Below are positions 16,391-24,240 of a stretch of DNA of 64,000 nt, piece by piece (within the stretch, counting starts at the first letter, position 1; each line of letters opens with the position of its first letter). The notes beneath the pieces were generated by a model, which ran no database searches, was not told where the DNA came from, and saw only the letters and a list, made by a program, of their open reading frames with translations. The DNA lies in contig NZ_JAIXTC010000030.1 of assembly GCF_027484365.1 (NCBI RefSeq), forward strand, positions 124,001 to 188,000, given 5' to 3'. The translations under genes were made by a program, and so were the position numbers. Source of the DNA: Brevundimonas sp. Lineage in GTDB: Bacteria > Pseudomonadota > Alphaproteobacteria > Caulobacterales > Caulobacteraceae.

Positions 16391-17110
16391 ATGACCGCCC
16401 CGATCGAGCTCTGGTACTGGCCGACGCCCAATGGCTGGAAGATCTCCATCGCTCTCGAGGAGATGGGCCTGCCCTATGAGCTGAAGCCGGTGAACATCGG
16501 CATCGGCGAGCAGTTCACCCCGGAGTTCCAGGCGATCAGCCCGAACGGCCGGATGCCGGCGATCGTCGATCCCGAGGGGCCGGGCGGGGCGCCGCTGTCG
16601 ATCTTCGAGAGCGGGGCGATCCTGCAGTATCTCGGAAACAAGTCCGGCCAGTTCTATCCGACCGACGTCCGGGCCCGGGTCGAGATCGACCAGTGGCTGT
16701 TCTGGCAGGTCGGGGGCCTGGGGCCGATGGCGGGCCAGACCCACCATTTCCGCCAGTATGCGCCGGCCATCATCAAGGATCAGAGGCAGATCGCCTATGG
16801 GGTCCGCCGCTACACCGACGAGACCCACCGGCTGTACGGCGTTATGGACAAGCGGCTGTCGGACCGGGACTACCTCGCGGGCGACTATTCGATCGCCGAC
16901 ATGGCGGCCTGGCCCTGGGTGCTGCCCGAACATCAGGGGCAGGACCTCGCGCATTTCCCGCACCTGGCGGCGTGGATGGAGCGGGTTGGATCGCGGCCCG
17001 CGGTGAAGGCGGGTCGGGCGCTCGGAGAGGCGCTGAGGAGGAACCTGGCCGCCTCCGGCAAGGCGGCGGAAGAGGCCCGCAAGGTCCTGTTCGGACAGCG
17101 CGCCCGTTAG
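16391..17110 (+). CDS. Glutathione S-transferase, Nu-class (YfcG/YghU-like)
   Basis: This 239-residue protein has an N-terminal thioredoxin-fold domain with WYWPTPNGWKISIALEEMGLPYEL, whose TPNGWK turn is typical of the Nu class (YfcG, YghU, Ure2p). The glutathione-binding ISPNGRMPAIVD and IFESGAILQYL segments follow, then an all-helical C-terminal domain with YRRYTDE-type residues and DYSIADMAAWPWV. Members act as disulfide-bond reductases or peroxidases with glutathione. It is divergent from the RcnB-like gene across 173 bases and appears monocistronic. Confidence 0.9.
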   Translation: MTAPIELWYWPTPNGWKISIALEEMGLPYELKPVNIGIGEQFTPEFQAISPNGRMPAIVDPEGPGGAPLSIFESGAILQYLGNKSGQFYPTDVRARVEIDQWLFWQVGGLGPMAGQTHHFRQYAPAIIKDQRQIAYGVRRYTDETHRLYGVMDKRLSDRDYLAGDYSIADMAAWPWVLPEHQGQDLAHFPHLAAWMERVGSRPAVKAGRALGEALRRNLAASGKAAEEARKVLFGQRAR

Positions 17111-17309
17111 GCTTTCAAGAAGGTCGGTAAACGCCGTCTTGACGGTATATTTCGCAGGTCTGAATCGACTGTGGAGTATTCATTTTCCCTTTACTGAAAA
17201 GACTTTGCGGTTCCCGGCGCTGTTAACTTTAACTTCAAGCCGGGGGTATTTGATCACGGTCGAAGGGCGGGTCCAGAACGGACGTCCGCCATCGCAAAGG
17301 ACGACCGTG

Positions 17310-17621
17310 ATGAACGCGCAAGAAACCGCGCCGGAACTGCACAACGAGGTCGAAGCGGCCCCGTTGCCCCTGCCCACCGCCGACATGGACGGCGACGCCC
17401 TGTTCCGGCTGGGCATGATGTACTCGTCGGGATCGGGCGGCTGCCCGATGGACCGGGTCTCGGCCCACATGATCTTCAACCTGGCGGCCATGAAGGGCTC
17501 GATCGAAGCCCGGGTCTATCGCCGCGAGATGTCCGAAGAGATGGAACGCGACGAGATCGCCGAAGCCCAGCGCGCCGCCCGTCGCTACATCGACGCCGGC
17601 GTGGTCAAGCTGGCAGCCTAG
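17310..17621 (+). CDS. Small Sel1-like repeat protein
   Basis: The protein is 103 residues from the ATG at 17310. One Sel1-like helical repeat is recognisable: DALFRLGMMYSSGSGGCPMDRVSAHMIFNLAAMKGSIEARVYRREMSEEM. It ends with AQRAARRYIDAG. Small one-repeat proteins of this form are common and conserved in alphaproteobacteria without an established role; Sel1 repeats usually mediate protein contacts. There is no signal peptide. An upstream in-frame start at 17139 would add 57 residues with no resemblance to the family and is less likely. The AT-rich stretch before it (17111-17309) should hold its promoter. Confidence 0.75.
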   Translation: MNAQETAPELHNEVEAAPLPLPTADMDGDALFRLGMMYSSGSGGCPMDRVSAHMIFNLAAMKGSIEARVYRREMSEEMERDEIAEAQRAARRYIDAGVVKLAA

Positions 17622-17636
17622 TCCCGAAGTTCGTCA

Positions 17637-17657
17637 TCTCCGGATTTGATCCGGAGA
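17637..17657 (+). terminator. Hairpin after the Sel1-like gene
   Basis: TCTCCGGAT-ttg-ATCCGGAGA is a perfect 9-bp stem with a three-base loop, 16 bases past the Sel1-like stop. There is no following T run, so it may be a stabilising 3' hairpin or a copy of a dispersed CCGGATxxxATCCGG repeat rather than an intrinsic terminator. Confidence 0.45.
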
Positions 17658-17707
17658 CCGAGCGTGGGGTGTGGGTTTCGTCTGTCTGTCCGGACGAAAA
17701 ACACCCT

Positions 17708-17743
17708 GACGAAACGGACGAAACGGACGAAACGGACGAAACC
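17708..17743. repeat. Four tandem copies of a 9-base unit
   Basis: GACGAAACG is repeated three times and followed by GACGAAACC, with no spacer. The array lies in the 282-base gap (17622-17903) between the Sel1-like gene and the export lipoprotein gene, whose stop it faces. No gene covers it; short frames across it only encode FRP repeats. It is a candidate variable-number repeat. Confidence 0.85.
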
Positions 17744-17903
17744 GCCGGTGCCCGCTCTCTCCGCGAACCGTGACCAGCAGTCTACACCCGCCGGATACCA
17801 GGGCGCATTCAAGGGCCGAAACGGGCGTCAAACCCAGGCGCTGTCGTGTTTTAGAGCGTCGAATGGATTTTTATCGTCGACATCCGGAGGCGTTCCCGGC
17901 CGC

Positions 17904-18629
17904 CTAGAACTGCTGGTACTGGCCGTTGATCGTGTAGTTGAAGCCGACGGGCAAGGCCGCCTTCACCTGGGTGAAGAAGTTGGCCAGTTCGCCGAGCGTC
18001 GAGCGCGGCACGAACAGTATGTCGCCGCGCCGCAGGGCCACGACCTCTCCGCGGCGAGGCCGCAGATCCACCACCCGCATCATGCGCACGCCACCCGGGC
18101 CGCGGCGGATCAGGGCCACCTGCTGAGACCGTGCGCTGGGCAGGAAGTCGCCCGCCTGGACGACCGCCTGGTAGGCGTCGCTGTCGCCGATCAGGTCATA
18201 GACGCCGGGGGTACGAACCTCGCCCGCGACCCAGACCTTCATTGGACCTGCCGTCTTCAGGGTCACCTCGACCACAGGCCGCACCAGCTGCGAGGCATAG
18301 GCCAAAGACAGTTCGTATTCGAGTTCCGCCAGTGTCCGGTCCGCAGCCATGGCCTGACCGATCAGGGGCAGGGCGATCCGCCCGTCCGGTCCGACCCTCA
18401 GGGTCCGCGTCAGCTCGGTCGCCGTCGGCGTCGCCACCTCGATCTCGTCGCCGGGATAGAGGAGATATTCCGGTTCCGCCTCGGTCCAGTCGGCGAAAGC
18501 GATGTCGTTGAAATCGCCGCGTTCGACCCTCTGGCTTCGGGGCGCAGACTGACCCGTGGCGCAACCGGCCGCTGACGAGGCCAGCAGGGCGGCCCCCATG
18601 GTCCAAAGAATCTGACGCCGATCGAACAT
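17904..18629 (-). CDS. hfsD: Polysaccharide export lipoprotein, Wza family (HfsD-like)
   Basis: This 241-residue protein has a lipoprotein signal (lipobox SAAGC, Cys23), a poly-export domain (EYLLYPGDEIEVATPTATELTRTLRVGPDGRIALPLIGQ, about residues 54-95) and a following SLBB-type region (MKVWVAGEVRTPGVYDLIGDSDAYQAV). Wza-type proteins form the outer-membrane exit channel for exopolysaccharide. It is divergent from the Wzc-like co-polymerase gene. With the neighbouring ATPase, flippase and transferases the locus resembles Caulobacter holdfast hfsDAB-EF, which is why hfsD is proposed. Export of another exopolysaccharide is the alternative. Confidence 0.75.
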   Translation of the reverse strand: MFDRRQILWTMGAALLASSAAGCATGQSAPRSQRVERGDFNDIAFADWTEAEPEYLLYPGDEIEVATPTATELTRTLRVGPDGRIALPLIGQAMAADRTLAELEYELSLAYASQLVRPVVEVTLKTAGPMKVWVAGEVRTPGVYDLIGDSDAYQAVVQAGDFLPSARSQQVALIRRGPGGVRMMRVVDLRPRRGEVVALRRGDILFVPRSTLGELANFFTQVKAALPVGFNYTINGQYQQF

Positions 18630-18723
18630 TGGGTGACCCTCGCCAGTTATGGGTAATGGACGGTTAACGCGGACAGGCGAAGGATCGAAGACGGTTCACT
18701 CTCCCACGGATTCGCCAGTTCCC

Positions 18724-20187
18724 ATGCGTTCGGCCTCAACGACAGCCTATGTCCCGGCGCGACCGCGCTACGGGCTGTTCGATGTGATCGGCCTGCTGTT
18801 CCGCGAACTGCTGGTGATGGTCCTGGTGTTCGTGCTGGTGGCGGCCATCGGCGCCGCGGCGGTGATGACCCTGAAGAAGACCTACACGGCCGGAGCGAGC
18901 CTTCTGGTCAACGCCGGTCAGGAATATGTCTATCAGCCGCGCGTCGGCGGACTGGCGGATCGCCAGTCGCAACCGCCGGCCGTGGGCGAGGTAGCCCAGG
19001 CGGAGGCCGGCATCATCGGCACGCGGGAAGTGAAGCTGCGGGCCGTGCGGGCGCTGGGACTGCCGTTCTTCCAGAAGCCGGGCAAGGTCTCGACCGATCC
19101 CGTCGCCAAGCAGGAAGGCGATGCGATCAAGTTCATCAATGACGGGCTGAGCATCGGCACGACGCCGCAGGGCGCGACCATCGGACTGGGCTTCGAGAGC
19201 GACAGCGCCGAAAAATCGGCCCGGGTGCTCAACGCCATCATCGACCAGTATCTGATCTATCGTCGCGAGGTGTTCCAGGACCGCTCCACCCCGGCCATCC
19301 AGACGCAACGCCGGGTGTTCGAGGACGAACTGGCCGAGGTGGACCGCGCCTATGAGCAGTTCCTGGCGACCAATGACATCGGCGACTTCGCTGCGACCAA
19401 GACGGCGCTGGCGACCCTCTATCAGACGACGCTGACCGAGAAATTCTCGGTCGAGAACCAGCTGAACCAGGCCGCGCGGCGGCTACAGACGCTGGAGGCC
19501 CAGCAGGAGCGGACGCCCGCCGAGGTGACCCTGCAGCAAGACCTCAATGTGTCGGCCTCCGACCAGATCCTGCAACTGCGGACCGAGCGCGAGCAGTTGC
19601 TGGCGCGCTATCAACCCGACAGCCAGCCGATCCTCGACATCGAGGCGCGGATCGCGGGGCTGCAGGAATACGTCAACACCGGCACGACCGTCGGCGCCAA
19701 GGAGGTCCGTCTGGGACCGAACCCGGTCTGGACCGAGCTGGAGACGACGCGGATCACGACCCAGGCGGAGCGGGATTCCCTTGCGGCCCGGCTGTCGTCG
19801 GTGAACCGGCAACTTGCGGACATTCTGGATCGCCAGGCGACCATGACGCGCGAAGAGTCCCAGAACTCGACCTTCGTCTCCAACCGCGACGTGCTGAATG
19901 CTTCGATCCGCGAGTTCCAGCAGCGCGAAACCCAGAGCCGGGCCGACAACGGGCTGGTGGCCGCCGGGGCCGACAATGTGCGGGTCATCGAGCGGGCGGC
20001 AGCGCCGACGCGGGGGACCAGCATGAAGCTGCCCTTGCTGGCGCTGGTCATCCTGTTCGCCGGCTTTACGGCCCTGTGTGTCGGCCTGCTGCGGGTGTTC
20101 ACGCGGCGGGGCTATGCGACCCCGGCCATCGCCGGGCGGACCCTGGAGATGCCGGTCCTGGCTGTGGCCCCGATGAAGGCCCACTGA
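18724..20187 (+). CDS. hfsA: Polysaccharide co-polymerase, Wzc/Wzz family (HfsA-like)
   Basis: The protein is about 487 residues from MRSASTTAYVPARPRYG. A first transmembrane helix (roughly residues 27-50) is followed by a Wzz domain (KKTYTAGASLLVNAGQEYVYQPR), a long periplasmic region rich in predicted coiled coil (about 180-400), the segment RAAAPTRGTSMKLPLLAL with the conserved Pro-rich TM2 entry, and a second helix. No kinase domain is attached; that role falls to the separate ATPase gene downstream. The protein would sit in the inner membrane and dock with the export channel. An upstream start at 18649 is possible but would add low-similarity sequence. Confidence 0.8.
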   Translation: MRSASTTAYVPARPRYGLFDVIGLLFRELLVMVLVFVLVAAIGAAAVMTLKKTYTAGASLLVNAGQEYVYQPRVGGLADRQSQPPAVGEVAQAEAGIIGTREVKLRAVRALGLPFFQKPGKVSTDPVAKQEGDAIKFINDGLSIGTTPQGATIGLGFESDSAEKSARVLNAIIDQYLIYRREVFQDRSTPAIQTQRRVFEDELAEVDRAYEQFLATNDIGDFAATKTALATLYQTTLTEKFSVENQLNQAARRLQTLEAQQERTPAEVTLQQDLNVSASDQILQLRTEREQLLARYQPDSQPILDIEARIAGLQEYVNTGTTVGAKEVRLGPNPVWTELETTRITTQAERDSLAARLSSVNRQLADILDRQATMTREESQNSTFVSNRDVLNASIREFQQRETQSRADNGLVAAGADNVRVIERAAAPTRGTSMKLPLLALVILFAGFTALCVGLLRVFTRRGYATPAIAGRTLEMPVLAVAPMKAH

Positions 20188-20236
20188 GATCGTCGTGTTA
20201 GCCTTCGGGCCAAGTTGCAACGCGTAGTCGATTCGC

Positions 20237-20938
20237 ATGGTCGATCTGACATCAGAAATGGCGGGCCTCTGGGCCGCGCTGGGATCGGCCCCCGCCCATC
20301 GTGGACGGGTCATCCAGTTCGCATGCGCCAATACAGGCGAGGGCGCCTCGACGGTGGCGCGTGAGTTCGCCAGGCTGGCGGCGGTGCGGGCGAGGAAACC
20401 CGTCTGGTTGATCGACGCCGACATGGCCCAGCCCTCGCAGCAGGAGGCCGTGGCCGCAGAGCCGGAGCGGTTCGGACGACTGGGAGCGGCTGCAGCCTCA
20501 TCGCCGAACGGATCGAGCTTCTTCGCCGTGACGCCGCCGGTCATGGGCCGGGATCGCAAGCCGATCGCGCCGGCGCGGCTGATGACGGCGCGGCCCTGCC
20601 TCGGCGGACGGCTGTGGATCACGCGGTTCCGGGCGGAGGTGCTGCGGTCGGGGCAGAGGGCCGAACCCCTGTCGGACCCGCGCTACTGGGACGCGATGCG
20701 GAAACATGCCGATACGGTGGTGATCGACGCCCCGGCGGCGGACCGCAGCGATCTGGCGATCACCCTGGCCCCCTTTGTGGATGCGACGGTTCTGATCGTG
20801 GCGGCCGAGAGCACGGCGGCGAACGAGCCGGTCATCCTGAGGGACGAGATCGAGGCGGTCGGCGGCCGGATCGCGGGGGTGGTGGTCAATCGCTCGACCT
20901 ACTCGCCCCCGGCCTTCCTCAGGCGGCTGACGGGCTGA
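20237..20938 (+). CDS. hfsB: CpsD/CapB-like ATPase with degenerate P-loop (HfsB-like)
   Basis: This 233-residue protein resembles the cytoplasmic tyrosine-kinase partner of Wzc-type co-polymerases: ANTGEGASTVAREFA (residues 31-45), VWLIDADMAQP (Walker A'-type, 56-66), and VVIDAPAADRSDLAITLAPFVDATVLIV. The P-loop reads GEGAST where active enzymes have GEGKST, so the phosphate-binding Lys is Ala37. There is no terminal Tyr cluster. It probably lacks normal autokinase activity and may act structurally. It follows hfsA by 49 bases, and its 3' end overlaps the convergent glycosyltransferase gene by 20 bases. Confidence 0.75.
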   Translation: MVDLTSEMAGLWAALGSAPAHRGRVIQFACANTGEGASTVAREFARLAAVRARKPVWLIDADMAQPSQQEAVAAEPERFGRLGAAAASSPNGSSFFAVTPPVMGRDRKPIAPARLMTARPCLGGRLWITRFRAEVLRSGQRAEPLSDPRYWDAMRKHADTVVIDAPAADRSDLAITLAPFVDATVLIVAAESTAANEPVILRDEIEAVGGRIAGVVVNRSTYSPPAFLRRLTG

Positions 20939-21860
20939 CCCTGTCGAGGCGGGCGAGTTCGCGCGCGCCGTAGAACCGGGGTTCGAAACCCTTCATCCAG
21001 AAGATCTTTCCGAGACCGCGCGCGGCCCTGTCCATCAGGTGGGCGCGGGAGGGATGGGCCATGATGGTCACCATGATGGCGGCGAGGCCCCAGACGAGGG
21101 CCTGAACGGCGCCCACGATCATCCAGCGGGCGACACCGGGCCAGTCGCCGGCCTTTGCTGCGGTCTGGCTGGGCCCCTGACCATAGGCGAAGGCGCGGGA
21201 CAGGGCGTAGCGCATCGTGGCCCGGTGGGACGGGGCGAACTCGTCGACCCAGGCGTCGGCGGCCCAGCCGAAGGTCCCGCCGCGCGCCTCGAGTGCCGCG
21301 AACAGGGCGTCGTCCTCGCCGCCCGACTGGTCGGCCGAGGCGTCGAACGGGGCGGTGCCGGGCAGGGCCGTGGCGCGGATCATCAGGGAGTTGCCGCAGC
21401 CCCAGGGCTTGTCGATCCGCTGTGTGGTGGTCGGACCCGCGCGGCCGAAGAAGGCCTCGAGGTAGGGGGTGGCCCAGCCTGTGTCGGCGGGGACGCGGCC
21501 GGCGATGGGGCCGAAGATGACATCGGTCCGGGTCTGGTCGAGGGCGGTGAGGAGAGCGGCCAGCCAGCCGGGCGAGGCGGCCTCGTCGTCGTCAAGGAAG
21601 GCGATCAGGGGCGCGTCGGTCAGCGACAGGCCGGCGTTCCGGGCCGTGGCGACGCCGGGACGCGGCTCGTGGCCATAGATCAGGGGGCACGGGCACTCGG
21701 GCGTCAGGCGGGCGACCGTCTCCCGCGCCGTGGCGGCCGGGTCGTTGTCGACGACGACGATGGAGGCCATCGGCGCGGTCTGGGCGAACAGGGACCGCAG
21801 CGCCCGCTCCAGACTCTCCGGACGGCGCATGGTCGGCACGAGGACCGACACCGGCTGCAT
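20919..21860 (-). CDS. Family 2 glycosyltransferase
   Basis: This 313-residue GT2 enzyme opens with SVLVPTMRRPESLERALRSLFAQ and has the metal/nucleotide-binding cluster FLDDDEAASPGW (Asp90-Asp92), GWATPYLEAFFG, and an acceptor-side GGEDDALF motif. A hydrophobic segment near residues 245-270 suggests membrane attachment. It would add one sugar to a lipid-linked repeat unit on the cytoplasmic face. The start overlaps the previous stop by one base, so it ends a four-gene operon. In Caulobacter this slot near hfsG holds the deacetylase gene hfsH; here it is a second transferase. Confidence 0.85.
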   Translation of the reverse strand: MQPVSVLVPTMRRPESLERALRSLFAQTAPMASIVVVDNDPAATARETVARLTPECPCPLIYGHEPRPGVATARNAGLSLTDAPLIAFLDDDEAASPGWLAALLTALDQTRTDVIFGPIAGRVPADTGWATPYLEAFFGRAGPTTTQRIDKPWGCGNSLMIRATALPGTAPFDASADQSGGEDDALFAALEARGGTFGWAADAWVDEFAPSHRATMRYALSRAFAYGQGPSQTAAKAGDWPGVARWMIVGAVQALVWGLAAIMVTIMAHPSRAHLMDRAARGLGKIFWMKGFEPRFYGARELARLDRVSPSAA

Positions 21861-22795
21861 CACACGGCTCCGGCGTAGAGGGCGGCGCGGTAGAGGCGCA
21901 GAGAGAAGGCGCGGGCCCGGGTCGGCATCCAGGTCGTGGTGGCGACCCGTTTGATCCAGGGGCGGATGACGCCGATGGCGGGGACCTTCTTCAGCAGGCG
22001 GGCGGCCTTGTAGCTGGGGTAGGTCCCGACGATGTCGGGGTGGCGGGCGACGACCCGGGCGAAGTTGCCGGCGGACTGTTCGTATTTCCCGGCGAGGGCC
22101 TCGACCGTGTCCAGACCCATGTGGGTGGCCGGGTTGTCGACGTGGACGACGGTGAAGCGACGCGAGACCCGCATGGCCCATTCGACGTCCTCCCAGCCCC
22201 AGCCGGAGAATTCGGCGTCGAAGGTCTCGGCCTCGAAGACGTCGCGGCGGACCAGCAGGTTGGAGGTGAAGACGTATTTCTCCGGCGTGCGGGCGCGCTC
22301 CTGATACGGGACGCAGTCGCTCTTCGCGGCCATGGAGCGGTGGACCTGGAAGCGGGCGTCGGTCGGAGCCTGGAGCAGGGAGAAGCCGCCGAAGGCCACG
22401 GCCGGATCCTCGCGGGCGACGAGGTCGGCCCAGGTCCACAGGAAGCGGCGATGGTCGGGACGCATGTCGCTGTCGAGGAACAGCAGCGATCCGCCGCGCG
22501 CGGCGTCGGCGAGGCGGTTGCGGCCCTTGGAACGGCCTTCGTTGGCCTTGAGGGTGATCAGGCGGGCGGGGAGGGCCATGGCCTTGATCTGCGCCTGCAG
22601 ACGGGCGGTCAGTTCGGGGTCGTTGGTGCCGTCGTCCATGACGATGATCTCGACCGCGCGGTCGACCGCGCCGGCCTCCTCGTCGAGCAGCTGGAGCAGG
22701 TCGGACGGGTCGTCGCGCAGGAAGGGGATCAGGACGGAGACGGCCGGATTAGCGCCGCGTCGCTTCGCATTGTCGGTGATGACGGGACGGCTCAT
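21860..22795 (-). CDS. Family 2 glycosyltransferase (HfsG-like position)
   Basis: This 311-residue GT2 protein shows VSVLIPFLRDDPSDLLQLLD, the nucleotide-sugar region EIIVMDDGTNDPEL, LFLDSDMRPDHRRF with the DxD-type motif (108-110), and GWGWEDVEWAMRVSRR, the catalytic (E/D)D motif of processive-like GT2 enzymes. It lies directly after the flippase gene with a four-base overlap, the place of hfsG in the Caulobacter locus. The GT2 class is clear; equivalence to HfsG is inferred from position only. Confidence 0.85.
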   Translation of the reverse strand: MSRPVITDNAKRRGANPAVSVLIPFLRDDPSDLLQLLDEEAGAVDRAVEIIVMDDGTNDPELTARLQAQIKAMALPARLITLKANEGRSKGRNRLADAARGGSLLFLDSDMRPDHRRFLWTWADLVAREDPAVAFGGFSLLQAPTDARFQVHRSMAAKSDCVPYQERARTPEKYVFTSNLLVRRDVFEAETFDAEFSGWGWEDVEWAMRVSRRFTVVHVDNPATHMGLDTVEALAGKYEQSAGNFARVVARHPDIVGTYPSYKAARLLKKVPAIGVIRPWIKRVATTTWMPTRARAFSLRLYRAALYAGAV

Positions 22796-24240
22796 GCGGT
22801 CGCGCTCCGGTTCAGGCGGGCGCCGATCAGGCGTGTGGCGAGGTCGCGGACCCCGGCGGCGTTCAGGATCATGACGACGCCGCCGTAGACGATCGCACCG
22901 ACCCCGGCCTTGAGGATCAGTTCGGCCACGCCCCCGATGGCGGGCAGGGGCAGGACGGCGGCGGCCATGGCGGCGGAGGCGACGCCGCAGCGGATCAGGG
23001 TGTCCCAGGGGATGGGCATGGCGACGATCGAGCGGCCCATGCCGATCGAGGCCAGGACGCCGATGCCGAAGCTGGTCGCCGTAGCGATGGCCGCGCCGTG
23101 CACGCCCATGCTCGGGACGAGGATCAGGTTCAGGATCACGTTCGCTCCCGCCGGGATGCAGAGGGTCAGGAGCAGGCGATCGGTGCGGCGGCCCAGCACG
23201 AAGGACTGGCTGAGGTAGTAGGCCGTCGAGCCCGAGAGCAGGGCCGACAGGGCGATCCACGGCGTGACCGAGGCGGCGACGGAGCGCAGGTCCTCGCCGA
23301 TCATGAAGTCGGCGAGCGGACGGGCGACGAGGGCCACGCCGACGGCCGCGGGCAGGCCGATCAGGATGAAGGTCGAGGCCTGTTCGCGTGCGGCCTTCAT
23401 AAAGGCCTCGCGGCTGCCGCGCTCCCAGGCCATGATGAGGGCGGGCGTTCCGGCGGCGCCCAGCCAGATGAACAGGACGTCGAGGGTGCGGTTCGCGAGA
23501 CTGTAGCCCGCGTGATAGGCGCCGACCGCTGCCGGACCCATGTAGATCTCGAGCAGGAACCGGTCGGTTGAGGCCATGATCAGCGACAGGCCGAGACCGG
23601 CCGCGATCGGGTAGCCGTAGCGGGCATAGGACCCGAGGCGGTCGCGATAAAGGACCCCGCCGCGCGCCTGTTTCAGCTCGTTGGGCAGGACGAAGGGCAG
23701 GACCAGCAGGGGGCCGACGGCCAGGCCAATCAGGGGCGAGGCCGCGCCGACGCCGTGGAAGGCGCAGAAGGCGCCGATGGCGAAGCCTCCGAGGGTGACG
23801 GCGATGTCCATGCCGGCCGATTTCGTGACCTCGCCCGAGGCCCGGAACCGCTCCTGGGCCAGTTTGGCGAGACAGCGGATCGGGATGCCGACCAGACCCG
23901 CGGCGATCGCCAGCTTCAGCCCGTCGCCGATGGGCGAGACCCAGAGCAGCAAGGCGGCGAACGGCAGGACGGCGACGCTCATCACCGCAGCCGTGCGGTA
24001 CAGGGTCAGGAAATGGTCGGCCAGGGCCTGGCCCTGCTCGGCGGCCCAGAAGCGCGCCATGGCGGCTTCCAGCCAGCTGAAGGTGCCGACATGGACGAGG
24101 GTCATGATCGAGAAGGCGATGGCGTACCGGCCGAAATCCTCGGCCGACAACAGGCGGGTGAAGACGACGATAGCCCCGAACCCGACCAGACCCTGGATGA
24201 TGTTGGCGGGCAGGTAGCCCCAGACGCCGCGCCAGAACAT
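22792..24240 (-). CDS. hfsF: Polysaccharide flippase, Wzx/MATE-like (HfsF-like)
   Basis: This 482-residue polytopic protein has 12-14 predicted membrane segments, beginning [44 protein letters not shown], the usual opening of polysaccharide-biosynthesis flippases. Such proteins turn undecaprenyl-linked repeat units to the periplasmic side. The start codon shares one base with the stop of the sugar-1-phosphate transferase gene upstream. The 23 additional upstream codons in frame were dropped because they overlap that gene. The symbol follows locus layout. Confidence 0.75.
   Translation of the reverse strand: MFWRGVWGYLPANIIQGLVGFGAIVVFTRLLSAEDFGRYAIAFSIMTLVHVGTFSWLEAAMARFWAAEQGQALADHFLTLYRTAAVMSVAVLPFAALLLWVSPIGDGLKLAIAAGLVGIPIRCLAKLAQERFRASGEVTKSAGMDIAVTLGGFAIGAFCAFHGVGAASPLIGLAVGPLLVLPFVLPNELKQARGGVLYRDRLGSYARYGYPIAAGLGLSLIMASTDRFLLEIYMGPAAVGAYHAGYSLANRTLDVLFIWLGAAGTPALIMAWERGSREAFMKAAREQASTFILIGLPAAVGVALVARPLADFMIGEDLRSVAASVTPWIALSALLSGSTAYYLSQSFVLGRRTDRLLLTLCIPAGANVILNLILVPSMGVHGAAIATATSFGIGVLASIGMGRSIVAMPIPWDTLIRCGVASAAMAAAVLPLPAIGGVAELILKAGVGAIVYGGVVMILNAAGVRDLATRLIGARLNRSATA

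Noticed and set aside
17221..17235. TTAACTTTAAC as a CtrA binding site
   Set aside because: CtrA sites need TTAA-N7-TTAA; the spacing here is three bases, so only half-sites are present.
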